Counted from the first letter of the stretch, positions 44,097 to 51,869 are shown. The stretch: DNA of 64,000 nt from Streptomyces sp. TRM49041 (GCF_008271805.1 NZ_VSRY01000152.1:186001-250000), one strand, 5' to 3'. The notes: generated by a model not told the origin, from the sequence alone. Program-made: numbers and translations.

Positions 44097-45638
44097 CTAC
44101 GCGACCGCCTCCGTGGGGACAGGCGAGGGTGCGGCCGGGGATTCCTGGCCCTTGCGTGGCACGAGCGCCAGGGGCGCGTCGGCCGCCGCCTGTTCCATCT
44201 GCGGCAGCACGCTGGTGTAGGTGTCGGCGGTGAGCTGGTACGAGGAGTGGCCGAGCAGGGACTGGATCGTCTTCATGTGGACGCCGGCCGCGAGGGAGAG
44301 CGTCGCGGCGCAATGCCGCAGGTCGTGCAGCCGTACGGGCGGCAGGCCGAGCTTCTCGACGAGCCGGGCGAAGACCTGGGAGAGGTACTCCGGGTGGTAC
44401 GGCCGCCCGTCCTCCCAGGTGAAGACGCGCCCCGAGTCGACGTAGGGGCCGTACTTCTTCGGCTCCTTCTGGTGCTTCTCCTCCCACTCCACGCGCTCTG
44501 CCTGCTGCCTCCGCCTCCAGAACAGCAGGAGCTCGCGGGACTGGGCGTCCAGCAGGATCGTGCGGGCGCCGCTGTCGCTCTTGGGGGTGTCCTCCCAGAC
44601 GTCGTATGAGAAGGAGACGAGCTGCTCCGTGATGTGGACGACGCCGGTCTGCAGGTCGGTCTCTGCCCAGGGCAGGCCGGCCGACTCGCCCCGCCTGGGC
44701 CCGCGGAAGATCATGAGGTGGAACATCGGGTAGAGCCGGTGCTCGGCGACGCCGTCGAGGAACTCGCCTGTCTGCTCCGGTGTCCAGACCATCACGGGCC
44801 CGGGTTTCTCGCCGGTCTCGCGCCAGCGGGCGACGCGCTCACGGGTCCAGATGAAGGGCTTGGGCGGCGTGTACTTCGGCAGCACGACGTGCTTCGTCCA
44901 GTTCTCACTGATGAGCTTCTCGGTCAGTACTGCGTAGTCCAGAGCCGAGCTGAGTTCGTTCTTCATCTTGAGCTGGGCGCCGGGGCCGGTGATGTGGCGG
45001 GGCTTCCTCCGCTCGTCGCGCAGCGCCTGCTTGGCGTCGTTCCACCGCTGGCGCAGCTCGAGTGGGCGCGGTCTCGCGGCGGCTTTCCACGCCGTGTGCG
45101 CGGCGTCGACCTCGGCTTCGGCGGCGGCTGCCGTGGCGCGGTTCGCCGCGTGCGTCTCGTTGTCGCGCCAGATCTGCTCGAACATCTCCTGGATGTGCCG
45201 GGTGCGGAGGTCACGCATCTTCAGATGGCCGAGGTGCGGGACGAAAACGCGGTCGATGTGGTCCTGGTAGCCCTTCCTGGTCGACCGCTTGAGGTTGACC
45301 TTCTTCTCGATCCAGCGCCGTAGGAACTGCTCGACGGTCTCGTCCGAGAGGACGTCGATGCCTCCTTGGGCCTGGTCCCAGATCGCTTGGGCTTCGTCCT
45401 CGGCCTTCTTCTTGGTGAGGAAGCCGCCCTTGCGTGCTCTTCGTCGCTTGCCGCCGGGGCCGTTGGGCAGTTCGACGTAGTAGTACCAGGTGCCGTGGTC
45501 GCGCTTGCTCAACTGTGGGCAGTCCGCGCCGATTTCCTTCGTCTTTGGCCTGCCGTCGCTGCCGAGTAGTGGTTCGCCGTCTTCGCTGGTGACGGGTGTC
45601 CTGCAGGCGCAGCGCTTGTAGACGGACCCCTTGAACAC
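44097..45638 (-). CDS. int: Tyrosine-recombinase integrase
   Basis: A 513-residue site-specific integrase. The N-terminal part has a zinc-finger-like CAC...C cluster, then a SAM-like core-binding domain interrupted by a helical insert (Ala/Arg-rich, about 165-215). The catalytic domain has Arg in FRGPRRGESAGLPW, H-x-x-R in RLHDLRHCAATLS, and Tyr in LTADTYTSVLPQM. GTG 45638 has GGAGGGGAG upstream. It stops about 95 bases from the tRNA and points at it. Upstream dyads may bind its repressor or excisionase. Confidence 0.95.
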   Translation of the reverse strand: MFKGSVYKRCACRTPVTSEDGEPLLGSDGRPKTKEIGADCPQLSKRDHGTWYYYVELPNGPGGKRRRARKGGFLTKKKAEDEAQAIWDQAQGGIDVLSDETVEQFLRRWIEKKVNLKRSTRKGYQDHIDRVFVPHLGHLKMRDLRTRHIQEMFEQIWRDNETHAANRATAAAAEAEVDAAHTAWKAAARPRPLELRQRWNDAKQALRDERRKPRHITGPGAQLKMKNELSSALDYAVLTEKLISENWTKHVVLPKYTPPKPFIWTRERVARWRETGEKPGPVMVWTPEQTGEFLDGVAEHRLYPMFHLMIFRGPRRGESAGLPWAETDLQTGVVHITEQLVSFSYDVWEDTPKSDSGARTILLDAQSRELLLFWRRRQQAERVEWEEKHQKEPKKYGPYVDSGRVFTWEDGRPYHPEYLSQVFARLVEKLGLPPVRLHDLRHCAATLSLAAGVHMKTIQSLLGHSSYQLTADTYTSVLPQMEQAAADAPLALVPRKGQESPAAPSPVPTEAVA

Positions 45639-45700
45639 GTTGTCTCCCCTCCGGTGCTGAGCAGTGTCGGCGTCATCCCGAACGCACCCGATCATATGTG

Positions 45701-45720
45701 GAGACAGTTACATGTCTCCC
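45701..45720. promoter_or_regulatory. Operator-like inverted repeat upstream of int
   Basis: GGAGACA-GTTACA-TGTCTCC is a perfect 7-bp dyad with a 6-bp spacer, 63 bases upstream of the integrase start. TTACATGTC recurs near 46,923. Confidence 0.5.
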
Positions 45721-45801
45721 TGATATCGTCGGCGTAGATGGATGGCCTGGTCGATTTGGTGTCTGGCTGGTGTGCGCTCGGGTTTGCTCGCCCTGCACGT
45801 G

Positions 45802-45815
45802 CACATACCTATGTG
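45802..45815. promoter_or_regulatory. Operator-like palindrome in the int-xis gap
   Basis: CACATA-CC-TATGTG is a perfect 14-bp palindrome about 80 bases from the preceding dyad. It is a candidate regulator or recombinase arm-binding site. Confidence 0.4.
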
Positions 45816-45997
45816 GTGGCGGTCTGATTCCGGGTGTAACCCATTTGGGTGGACGCGGATCTTGGCGCCCTCGCTGAGGAGACTCTAGGCCCGGCCGGGA
45901 CTGTCCGGGAGGCGCGGGGGCGAGACGGGAGAGCCTGAACATGGGTGGTCGTCGAGATTCAGCCACGCGCGGTGCGGCGCCTGGCGACGGTGCCGGG

Positions 45998-46198
45998 ATG
46001 ACGCGGGAGGAAGTGCTGGAGCTGCCGGTAGCGATCGACGTCCTGACCGCCGGCAGGGCGTTCGGCCTCGGCCGGAACACGACGTACGAGTTGATCAATG
46101 CCGGAGAGTTCCCGGTGAAAGTCCACCAGTACGGCAAGGGCAACCGCAGGGTCCTGACCTCCGAGCTGTGGGCGGCACTCGGGGTGGAGCCGAAATAG
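45998..46198 (+). CDS. Excisionase-like helix-turn-helix protein
   Basis: A 66-residue protein, MTREEVLELPVAIDVLTAGR followed by AFGLGRNTTYELINAGEF and a basic strand. This is the winged-helix pattern of MerR-like excisionases that bend attachment-site DNA and steer the integrase toward excision. ATG 45998 is chosen to match the paralogue that follows; an in-frame extension upstream is poor in motifs. It is divergent from int. Confidence 0.8.
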   Translation: MTREEVLELPVAIDVLTAGRAFGLGRNTTYELINAGEFPVKVHQYGKGNRRVLTSELWAALGVEPK

Positions 46199-46208
46199 AG
46201 GCGGGCGC

Positions 46209-46233
46209 GAGGGGGCGACTCGGCCGCCCCCTC
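46209..46233 (+). terminator. Hairpin after the first excisionase-like gene
   Basis: GAGGGGGCG pairs with CGCCCCCTC across a 7-base loop, 11 bases after the stop. Confidence 0.65.
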
Positions 46234-46264
46234 GCCGCCGCCGCGGAGTCGCCCAGCCCCCGAC

Positions 46265-46290
46265 GCAGCCCGCTCAATTGAGTGGGCTGC
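46265..46290. repeat. Near-perfect 26-bp palindrome at the start of the second HTH gene
   Basis: GCAGCCC-G-CTCAATTGAG-T-GGGCTGC: all positions pair except one G-T step each side. The GTG start at 46282 lies inside it, so a bound protein or RNA hairpin could hide the start. Confidence 0.6.
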
Positions 46291-46491
46291 GACCCCGCGC
46301 CCCGGGAAGCGCTACGCGCCCTGCCAATGGCGATCGACGTGTCGACTGCGGAGGCGTTCGGGGTGGGCGGGACGCTGGCCTATCGCCTGGTGCGCGATGG
46401 CGAGTTCCCCGTGGCTGTGATCCGAGCGGGCAACAAGCTTCGGGTCCGCACGGCGGACGCGTGGGAGGTGCTGGGTGTCGGGCCGGGCTGA
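46282..46491 (+). CDS. Second excisionase-like HTH protein (paralogue)
   Basis: A 69-residue protein similar to the preceding gene: LPMAIDVSTAEAFGVGGTLA and YRLVRDGEFPVAVIRAGN correspond block by block to LPVAIDVLTAGRAFGLGRN and YELINAGEFPVKV. The ends VLGVGPG and ALGVEPK also align. It is probably a second DNA-binding directionality or regulatory factor. The start GTG 46282 is inside a palindrome; no separate ribosome site is seen. It could be a decaying copy. Confidence 0.6.
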   Translation: MGCDPAPREALRALPMAIDVSTAEAFGVGGTLAYRLVRDGEFPVAVIRAGNKLRVRTADAWEVLGVGPG

Positions 46492-46504
46492 CGGGGCCGC
46501 GGAA

Positions 46505-46528
46505 GCAGCGACTCACGTGAGTCGCTGC
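46505..46528. terminator. Perfect 24-bp palindrome after the second HTH gene
   Basis: GCAGCGACTCAC is followed directly by its exact complement, with no loop. It begins 14 bases after the stop. It may be a terminator on either strand or an operator. Confidence 0.55.
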
Positions 46529-46998
46529 ACGTCGCCGAGTCTGCGACTTGTCGCGGGCGGCGCTGGGGTGACAGCGGCGCTTCCCCGGGAAACACCTGCC
46601 CGGTCCGGAGGGGTGGAACAGCCGTGCTGAACCCAGTGCGCTGTCAGCCAGCGGGGACGCGCTGTCGACTGCCCCGCCCTCGCTGAGAGTCGACTCCTGC
46701 TGCAGGGCGCAGCCTCCGTCGGGGTTGGCGGGGAGGCCAACCCCGACGGAGGCCAATGACGAGTTGGCATACTTTGACTATGCATACTGCGAGTCTGCAG
46801 GTCGTGGCCCGTCGCAGAGGTGGTCTGCCCTCGCTGGATGTAACCGCCGGGTAGGTAGACGAGGCTGGAACAGGTCGGCTACGGTGCCGCGAACCCAGTT
46901 GGTGTGCACATTGTGTAGACCATTACATGTCGGGCTGACAGTGATGGGTTCTGGCATACCCTGGTGCAGGGGGATACCGGGGGATATGGGCTGGAGAG
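46529..46998. other. Long intergenic region upstream of the recombinase fragment
   Basis: About 470 bases without a credible gene. A GGGTTGGC...GCCAACCC hairpin lies near 46,720-46,745. A direct repeat GCATACT occurs at 46767-46773 and 46782-46788, overlapping a TTGACT hexamer, and GGCATACC recurs near 46,963. These may be promoter elements or remains of a deleted gene such as the catalytic half of the recombinase. Confidence 0.4.
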
Positions 46999-47922
46999 GT
47001 GATGAGGGCATACGGCCACGAGACGGACGGAGTGACTGCCGTCCCCGAGGAAGCCGCCTACTTGGCGGCGGCGGCTGAGCGCCTGCTGGAGGGTGCGGCG
47101 ACGCTCGCGGACACCGCGCAGTGGATGACGGAGACCGCCGGGCCGACAGTGTTCGGGCGGCCGTGGTCGCCGACGACGCTACGTCGCAGACTGCGCAATC
47201 CCGGGATCGCGGGACTGCGGGAGAACGCGGACGGTGAGCTGGTGAAGGGGCCGGCCGAGCCTCTCGTCGACCGCGACACCTTCGACGCGCTGCAGGAGTT
47301 GTTCACGCGCAACGAGCGAGGTCAGGGCAGTAAGCCGGCGCATGTCCATCTGCTGTCCGGGGGGACCGCGGTGTGCGACTTGTGCGACAGTCCGCTGGTG
47401 TCCCGGTCTACAGCGAACGGCGGGCGCGGATACGTCTGCGAGACCGCGGGATGCGGCAAGGTCCGGATCGCTGCGGAGCCGCTGGACAAGTACGTCGCCG
47501 AGCGTGCCATCGCGAGACTGGGGCGCGCGGGCATGATGAAGCGGCTGGCCGATCTGCGGGACGGGTTTGTCGCGGAGTCCGAGGAGGCCGCCAGGTTCCT
47601 GGACGGGCTGCGGAGCCACAAGGATGAATTGGCCCGGGCCTTCGGGGCGAAGGATCTGAGTCTTGGGGAGTTCAAGAAGGCGAAGGAAGCTCTGGAGGCG
47701 CGGCGCTCGCAGGCCATGGCCGCCATGCGAAGGGGTAAGTACCTCGGCGAGCTGCCGGAGTTGACTGTCGAGGCGCTGGTCGAGTGGTGGAACGAGACTG
47801 CGGGTCAGGAGCAGCGGCGGGCACTCTTGCAGTTGATCGTGGCCGAGGTGCGAGTCGGCCCGGCCGCGGTACGTGGATCACGCCGATTCGACGAGACTCG
47901 GTTCGACATCCTCTGGCGGTAG
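46999..47922 (+). CDS. Serine-recombinase C-terminal part (recombinase and zinc-ribbon domains, no catalytic domain)
   Basis: A 307-residue protein corresponding to the DNA-binding half of a large serine integrase. The recombinase domain begins at once: RAYGHETDGVTAVPEEAAYL, then TLRRRLRNPGIAGL. A zinc ribbon follows, CDLCDSPL with YVCETAGCGKVRI, then a coiled coil and a short C-terminal domain. The catalytic resolvase domain with its Ser is absent. It has its own GTG at 46999 with GGAGAG upstream, so it may be expressed. It may be a relic of another element, or a DNA-binding accessory. Confidence 0.8.
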   Translation: MMRAYGHETDGVTAVPEEAAYLAAAAERLLEGAATLADTAQWMTETAGPTVFGRPWSPTTLRRRLRNPGIAGLRENADGELVKGPAEPLVDRDTFDALQELFTRNERGQGSKPAHVHLLSGGTAVCDLCDSPLVSRSTANGGRGYVCETAGCGKVRIAAEPLDKYVAERAIARLGRAGMMKRLADLRDGFVAESEEAARFLDGLRSHKDELARAFGAKDLSLGEFKKAKEALEARRSQAMAAMRRGKYLGELPELTVEALVEWWNETAGQEQRRALLQLIVAEVRVGPAAVRGSRRFDETRFDILWR

Positions 47923-48145
47923 GGGAGTTCTGCCGCTGGCCGTCGGTCTACAGAGGGAGGAGCTGTCGGAAGCGGACCCCTTCGTCCGCACATATGTTTG
48001 CGCTCCGGTGGATCGGGTCGTAGTCTAAACGATCTCGCGCTCTGTGTAACGCTTAGTCACCGACCGTGCTGCGCCCGGTGCTACCTACGAGGGAGCGAGT
48101 CGGGGCGCAGGGAGTCGCCTGCGTCATAGCTTTGGGGAGAAGTGC

Positions 48146-48337
48146 GTGGACGGGCGTATCTCGCTGGCCGCAGTGAAGGGGTGGGTAGAGGTGGACGGGG
48201 CCGAGGGCGTCGGTGTCGGACATGAGGGCAGGGAAGAGGAGCTGGCGCTGGAATGCCTCAAGGTCCTGATGGGCGCGGACGTGGAGTTCGAGCCCTCTGA
48301 TTTGGGGCCGACATGTGTTGAGGCAGAGTTTAGCTAG
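48146..48337 (+). CDS. Small acidic hypothetical protein
   Basis: A 63-residue acidic protein starting MDGRISLAAVKGWVEVDGAE and ending near CVEAEFS. A ribosome site GGGGAGAAG precedes GTG 48146. No known motif is seen. It is a possible small regulator in the prophage early region, or a spurious frame. Confidence 0.4.
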   Translation: MDGRISLAAVKGWVEVDGAEGVGVGHEGREEELALECLKVLMGADVEFEPSDLGPTCVEAEFS

Positions 48338-48450
48338 CTTGGCAAGTCATTTCGAGGGTGCGCCCCGGTGGTCTCTGTGGACTGCCGGGGCCTCCGTGTT
48401 TGACGTTCGGGCGCCCGCGAAGGTTGCGCGAAATCAAAGTAAATGACACT

Positions 48451-48480
48451 TGACGTTCATGAGTTGGTGATCATAGAATG
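48451..48480 (+). promoter_or_regulatory. Phage-type promoter upstream of the ParB-like gene
   Basis: TTGACG (48451-48456) and TAGAAT (48475-48480) are spaced 18 bp, close to the sigma-70/HrdB consensus. TTGACGTTCA and ATAGAATGTAGT are repeated almost exactly at 49,777-49,811. Confidence 0.75.
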
Positions 48481-48539
48481 TAGTCACAACCTCACAGGAA
48501 TCCATCCTGCGAGACCGAAGAGTGCGAGGAGTCAGTGAC

Positions 48540-49565
48540 ATGAGCGTCAGCGAGGCGAGCATCGAGGTCATCGCCATCCCCCTCGGTGAGATCGAGCCCA
48601 ACCCGGACCAGCCCCGGAAGTTCTTCGACGAGGCCAAGCTGGAAGAACTGGCCGCCCAGTTCCGCTCGGTCGGCCAGCTCCAGCCGATCGTGGTCCGCCC
48701 AGCCGGCGACCGGTTCCAGATCGTGATGGGCGAGCGCCGCTGGCGGGCCATGCATCTGGTGGAGGGTGCCACCGCCATCGAGGCCAAGGTCGTCTCGAGC
48801 GTCGACGACGAGAACGCGTTCATCATGGGCATCTCCGAGAATGTCGGCCGTGCGGACATGACCCTCATGGAAGAGGCGCAGGCGTACGCGGACCTGGTCG
48901 GGTTCGGATACCAGGCGGAGCGCATCGCGGAGATGTTCGGCAAGACCACCGACTACGTGAAGTGGCGGATGGACCTGCTCAACCTCACCACGGACATCGC
49001 GGAGCTCGTCTCCGCGGGCAAGATCAAGGCGGACTTCGCCTGGTACCTGTCGAAGCTCACGCCGGCGAACCAGAAGGTGGCCGTCACCCGGTACATGAAG
49101 GGCGACTTCAGGACGGAGACCGACGCCTCCACCTTCGCGCAGGCCCTGCGGATGAAGGAGAACCAGGAGGGCTTCTTCTCCGAGAAGGAGCTGTCGGAGA
49201 AGGAGAAGGAGGACAAGGCCAAGGAGCGCAAGCAGGCCAAGTCCAAGGTGGACCACGTCGAGCGCGCGGGCGGGCTGCTGGAGGAGCTGGCGAAGCTGAC
49301 GCCGTCGGAGCTGGCCGAGCTGTTCGAAGGCGAGGTCGGGAAGCAGCTGGACGCGGTGGAGCGGGTGCGCAAGGCGGCGGCTGAGGCGGTGAAGAAGCTG
49401 CGGAAGGCGAAGGCGATGTCCGAAGCGAAGCAGCTGACGGTCCGGCCCGAGCTGGAGGTCGAGCCCGAGGCGGAGGATCTGACTGAAGAGGGGCCGAGCG
49501 AGGCGGAGCTGGCTGATCTGGAGGCCGCAGAGCCGACGGAAGTTGAGCTGGAGGAGGCGGCCTGA
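48540..49565 (+). CDS. ParB/Spo0J-family DNA-binding protein
   Basis: A 341-residue protein. The N-terminal ParB domain includes IPLGEIEPNPDQPRKFFDE, VGQLQPIVVRPAG and the GERRWRAM box, followed by ENVGRADMTLMEEAQAY. A helix-turn-helix lies near QAERIAEMFGKTTDYVKWRM. The C-terminal third is highly charged, with a Lys/Glu coiled coil (SEKEKEDKAKERKQAK) and an acidic tail. No ParA gene is next to it, so it may act as a regulator or in partition of a plasmid-like form. ATG 48540 has GAGGAG upstream. Confidence 0.9.
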   Translation: MSVSEASIEVIAIPLGEIEPNPDQPRKFFDEAKLEELAAQFRSVGQLQPIVVRPAGDRFQIVMGERRWRAMHLVEGATAIEAKVVSSVDDENAFIMGISENVGRADMTLMEEAQAYADLVGFGYQAERIAEMFGKTTDYVKWRMDLLNLTTDIAELVSAGKIKADFAWYLSKLTPANQKVAVTRYMKGDFRTETDASTFAQALRMKENQEGFFSEKELSEKEKEDKAKERKQAKSKVDHVERAGGLLEELAKLTPSELAELFEGEVGKQLDAVERVRKAAAEAVKKLRKAKAMSEAKQLTVRPELEVEPEAEDLTEEGPSEAELADLEAAEPTEVELEEAA

Positions 49566-49577
49566 TCGGTCAGGTTT

Positions 49578-49617
49578 CAGTGGCCGGGCCCCCCCGCGGT
49601 GGGGTGCCCGGCCACTG
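49578..49617 (+). terminator. Terminator after the ParB-like gene
   Basis: CAGTGGCCGGGC pairs perfectly with its complement, with an inner CCCC/GGGG stem in the loop. It starts 13 bases after the stop. Confidence 0.8.
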
Positions 49618-49776
49618 GTCTTTGGGTGCCCGGCTGGCGGTGCGGGCGCGGCGCCTGGGGTGGGGCGGAAGTGGGGTGCAAGTGGGGTGCGCCGGAGTCT
49701 GGGAGGGGTCTCCGGCGGGCTCGCCTGGAGGGGGGTGTCGGAGTGCCCGCGAGCGCACCACAGGTATAAACATAGC

Positions 49777-49805
49777 TTGACGTTCAGGCTGACTGACGAT
49801 AGAAT
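49777..49805 (+). promoter_or_regulatory. Second copy of the phage-type promoter
   Basis: TTGACG (49777-49782) and TAGAAT (49800-49805) with a 17-bp spacer; flanking TTCA and GTAGT also match the copy upstream of the ParB-like gene. It drives the hypothetical genes that follow. Confidence 0.75.
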
Positions 49806-49923
49806 GTAGTTCTCAAGTTTGCTCCATGTCAACTCAAAAGTGGATCCCGGAAAGAGAGTCAGTCAGGGCTGGCGGGGTCAGTGACCTGGCGAGCCAGTTC
49901 TCGATGTAGAGAGAGGCGTGGCA

Positions 49924-50337
49924 ATGCGTTCTGTGGAGTTCGAAGGGAAGAAGTGGGTCCCGGCTGACGGCGGCGACCAGTGCGACGGCCTGGAGGTGCA
50001 GCTCATTCAGCAGGCCATGCGGGCGGCGAACGCGGCGTGGGAGGAGTGCAGGGTCCAGTGGGGCAAGGTCAGGGAGGAGTGCGAGCGGAGCGGTATCCCC
50101 CGCGTGGAGGGCGAGAGCCTCGAAGAGGCCATGCGGCAGGCGGGCTTCGGCGGGACTGAGGTCGAGGACCGGATCCTTGAGTGTCGAGCCCTGGCTCTGC
50201 GTCATCGGCGGCAGGCGAGTCACTGGTCCTTCGTGGCGCGATGGCTCCTCGACCAGTTCTGGACCGAGGTGGAGGCCCCCGAGTCGGATCGGCTCATCCT
50301 CGGCAAGTTCCAGGTGGAGGGTCAGGGCGTCAAGTAG
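49924..50337 (+). CDS. Hypothetical phage protein (early region)
   Basis: A 137-residue protein with heptad-like helices and an aromatic patch (HWSFVARWLLDQFW). No known domain is recognised. ATG 49924 has GAGAGAGG upstream; GTG 49918 is an alternative. It lies downstream of the duplicated promoter and is followed by a terminator, so it may form its own short transcription unit. Confidence 0.6.
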   Translation: MRSVEFEGKKWVPADGGDQCDGLEVQLIQQAMRAANAAWEECRVQWGKVREECERSGIPRVEGESLEEAMRQAGFGGTEVEDRILECRALALRHRRQASHWSFVARWLLDQFWTEVEAPESDRLILGKFQVEGQGVK

Positions 50338-50346
50338 TGAGCATCT

Positions 50347-50378
50347 GGGGTGGGTTCACGGTGCCGTGAACCCACCCC
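50347..50378 (+). terminator. Terminator after the hypothetical early gene
   Basis: GGGGTGGGTTCACG pairs perfectly with its complement across a 4-base loop; ATTTCGGG follows. Confidence 0.8.
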
Positions 50379-50450
50379 ATTTCGGGTGTAGAGGTCTCTC
50401 CGTGCTGGGACGTCGGGTCCTGCGCCGGAGCGAAGAGGGGAAGGGAAAGT

Positions 50451-50819
50451 ATGAAAGTGCTCATCGAGGAGAACGGAACGCTGGGCCCGGAGCAGGCAGC
50501 GGCGCTCCTGCGCTCAGGGGTGGTGACACCAGGGTGCGGTTGGCTGACGGCGGCGCTGGCCACGGTGATCCCGTGCCGGGTGTGCGGCGTGCGGCTGAGG
50601 GTTGAACCGGTGCGGGCATCGGGCGGCACCACCGTGGCCGTGGACGGCGAGGGCCGGCTCGTGTTCGGCTCCGGCAGTACGTCCCACGATGCGCTCGGGG
50701 TGCAGCTGTGTGACGGCTGCTTCGAGTTGGCCGGGTGGGAGAACACCGACAGCGATGAGGGCCACGACCAGGAGCCGGACCCGGACTGCCCGCTGTGCGG
50801 CGGCACCGGGGCGGCGTGA
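50451..50819 (+). CDS. Hypothetical protein with zinc-binding-like Cys pairs
   Basis: A 122-residue protein with three C-x2-C pairs: IPCRVCGVRL, QLCDGCFEL and PDCPLCGGTGAA. The last resembles a DnaJ-type CxxCxGxG end. It may bind zinc. No family is recognised. ATG 50451 has GAAGGGAAAG upstream. The next gene starts 9 bases later, suggesting an operon. Confidence 0.6.
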   Translation: MKVLIEENGTLGPEQAAALLRSGVVTPGCGWLTAALATVIPCRVCGVRLRVEPVRASGGTTVAVDGEGRLVFGSGSTSHDALGVQLCDGCFELAGWENTDSDEGHDQEPDPDCPLCGGTGAA

Positions 50820-50828
50820 AGGAGGGGC

Positions 50829-51239
50829 ATGTTCGAACTGTTCACGCACAGGTACCAGGGCTTCGAGCCCGCGATGGGAGTCCCGGTGCGCATCACCCTG
50901 TCCGCGCCGAGATGGACCCTGCCGTATCCCCTGGAGCACCAGGTGCGGGAAGCCGCGCCCAGCCGGACGTACTTCGGGTCGCCGCGGACTGACTTCGAGA
51001 GGGCGTACCGGGCGCAACTCGACAGCTTCGGGGTTGGCTTCTTCGGCCCTCGGTTCCAGCAAATCGCTGTCGAAGGACGGGATTTGCGGCTGGTGCTGCT
51101 GTGCTTCGAAGACCTGGCGAAACCTGGGGAGTGGTGTCACCGGCGGATGTTCGCGGCCTGGTGGCGGGAGCAGACTGGGGCGCAGGTCCGGGAACTCGGG
51201 CCGCTGAGGCCGGAGTACGAGCAAGGGACGCTGATGTGA
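50829..51239 (+). CDS. DUF488-like protein
   Basis: A 136-residue protein. LRLVLLCFEDLAKPGEWCHR followed by RMFAAWWREQTG matches the DUF488 block with two Cys and His (LCFE...CHR..A..W). DUF488 proteins are unknown in function and common in actinobacteria and phages. ATG 50829 has AAGGAGGGG upstream; the stop overlaps the next gene start by ATGTGA-type coupling. Confidence 0.7.
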   Translation: MFELFTHRYQGFEPAMGVPVRITLSAPRWTLPYPLEHQVREAAPSRTYFGSPRTDFERAYRAQLDSFGVGFFGPRFQQIAVEGRDLRLVLLCFEDLAKPGEWCHRRMFAAWWREQTGAQVRELGPLRPEYEQGTLM

Positions 51240-51442
51240 GCGCTGAGCAGGGAAGACGGAACTGGCTGGATATGCGACCGGAGGACTTCGAGAAGTCACT
51301 GGAGCCCAAGCCGGCGCCGCCCGGGCAGATGCAGCTGTTCCCGCCTGGCCCGGCGCAGCCGAAGTCACGGCGGAAACCTCCGATTGAGCCGTGCGCGTTC
51401 GGCACGATGGATCTGCTGGACCTTGTCGACCCCGATGAGTAG
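51236..51442 (+). CDS. Small hypothetical protein, Pro-rich
   Basis: A 68-residue basic protein with NWLDMRPEDFEKSLEPKPAP, MQLFPPGPAQPKSRRK and an acidic end DLLDLVDPDE. GTG 51236 overlaps the upstream stop. No domain is recognised. Tight coupling supports it as a real gene. Confidence 0.6.
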   Translation: MSAEQGRRNWLDMRPEDFEKSLEPKPAPPGQMQLFPPGPAQPKSRRKPPIEPCAFGTMDLLDLVDPDE

Positions 51443-51577
51443 GTGAATTCGCTCCGGTTCATGGGGCGTTGTGCAGGTGGCGGGCGTGGCGTCGCGCCCG
51501 CCACCTGTGTTGAGACAGATATCCGTCTGATAGGTTCGATGTGTTGGCGGGGCGATCTTCCCGATCGGGCCCCGTCG

Positions 51578-51649
51578 CGCGCCGGTAGTGCACCTGGTAG
51601 CACGCCCCGCCCCCGGTGGGGAGGAGCTCGTTCGAGTCGGGCCCGGCGC
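51578..51649 (+). tRNA. tRNA-like gene, anticodon by position CCC (Gly?), atypical
   Basis: A full cloverleaf can be drawn: acceptor GCGCCGG/CCGGCGC (7 bp), U8-A9, D-arm GTGC/GCAC with loop ACCTGGTA, anticodon stem CCCCG/TGGGG around CCCCCGG, and T-arm GCTCG-TTCGAGT-CGGGC. Position 33 is C instead of the near-universal U, and R15/Y48 are absent, so it is either a diverged phage tRNA or a tRNA-like decoy. It overlaps no credible coding start. Confidence 0.5.
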
Positions 51650-51869
51650 TCGAGGATGCGTCCGCACAGGCATGTGGTGTGGAGCCGACCAGCCCCGGAA
51701 CCAACCCCTCCAGGCGTCCCCCGCGCCTCCTGGTTCCCCGACGGTCCGGCACGGCAGGACCAGCCCCCTGCCCCTCCGGCCCCGTATCCCACTCCTGTTC
51801 AGCCTGAGACGAGAAGCGCGACCACGATCGGCCGCCCAACGTGGCCGGCCCCGTGAAGGGGAGGCCCTG

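Larger units (their letters stand above)
45639..45997. other. Control region between integrase and excisionase genes
   Basis: About 360 bases without a gene, between divergent int and the excisionase-like gene. It holds two clear palindromes (45701-45720 and 45802-45815), listed separately, and is relatively AT-rich. This is where integrase expression and arm-binding sites would be expected. Confidence 0.55.

Noticed and set aside
51588..51869. N-terminal extension of the DNA-modification protein
   Set aside because: The extension would be read from inside the tRNA-like gene and is Pro/Arg-rich noise; GTG 51870 has a proper ribosome site.
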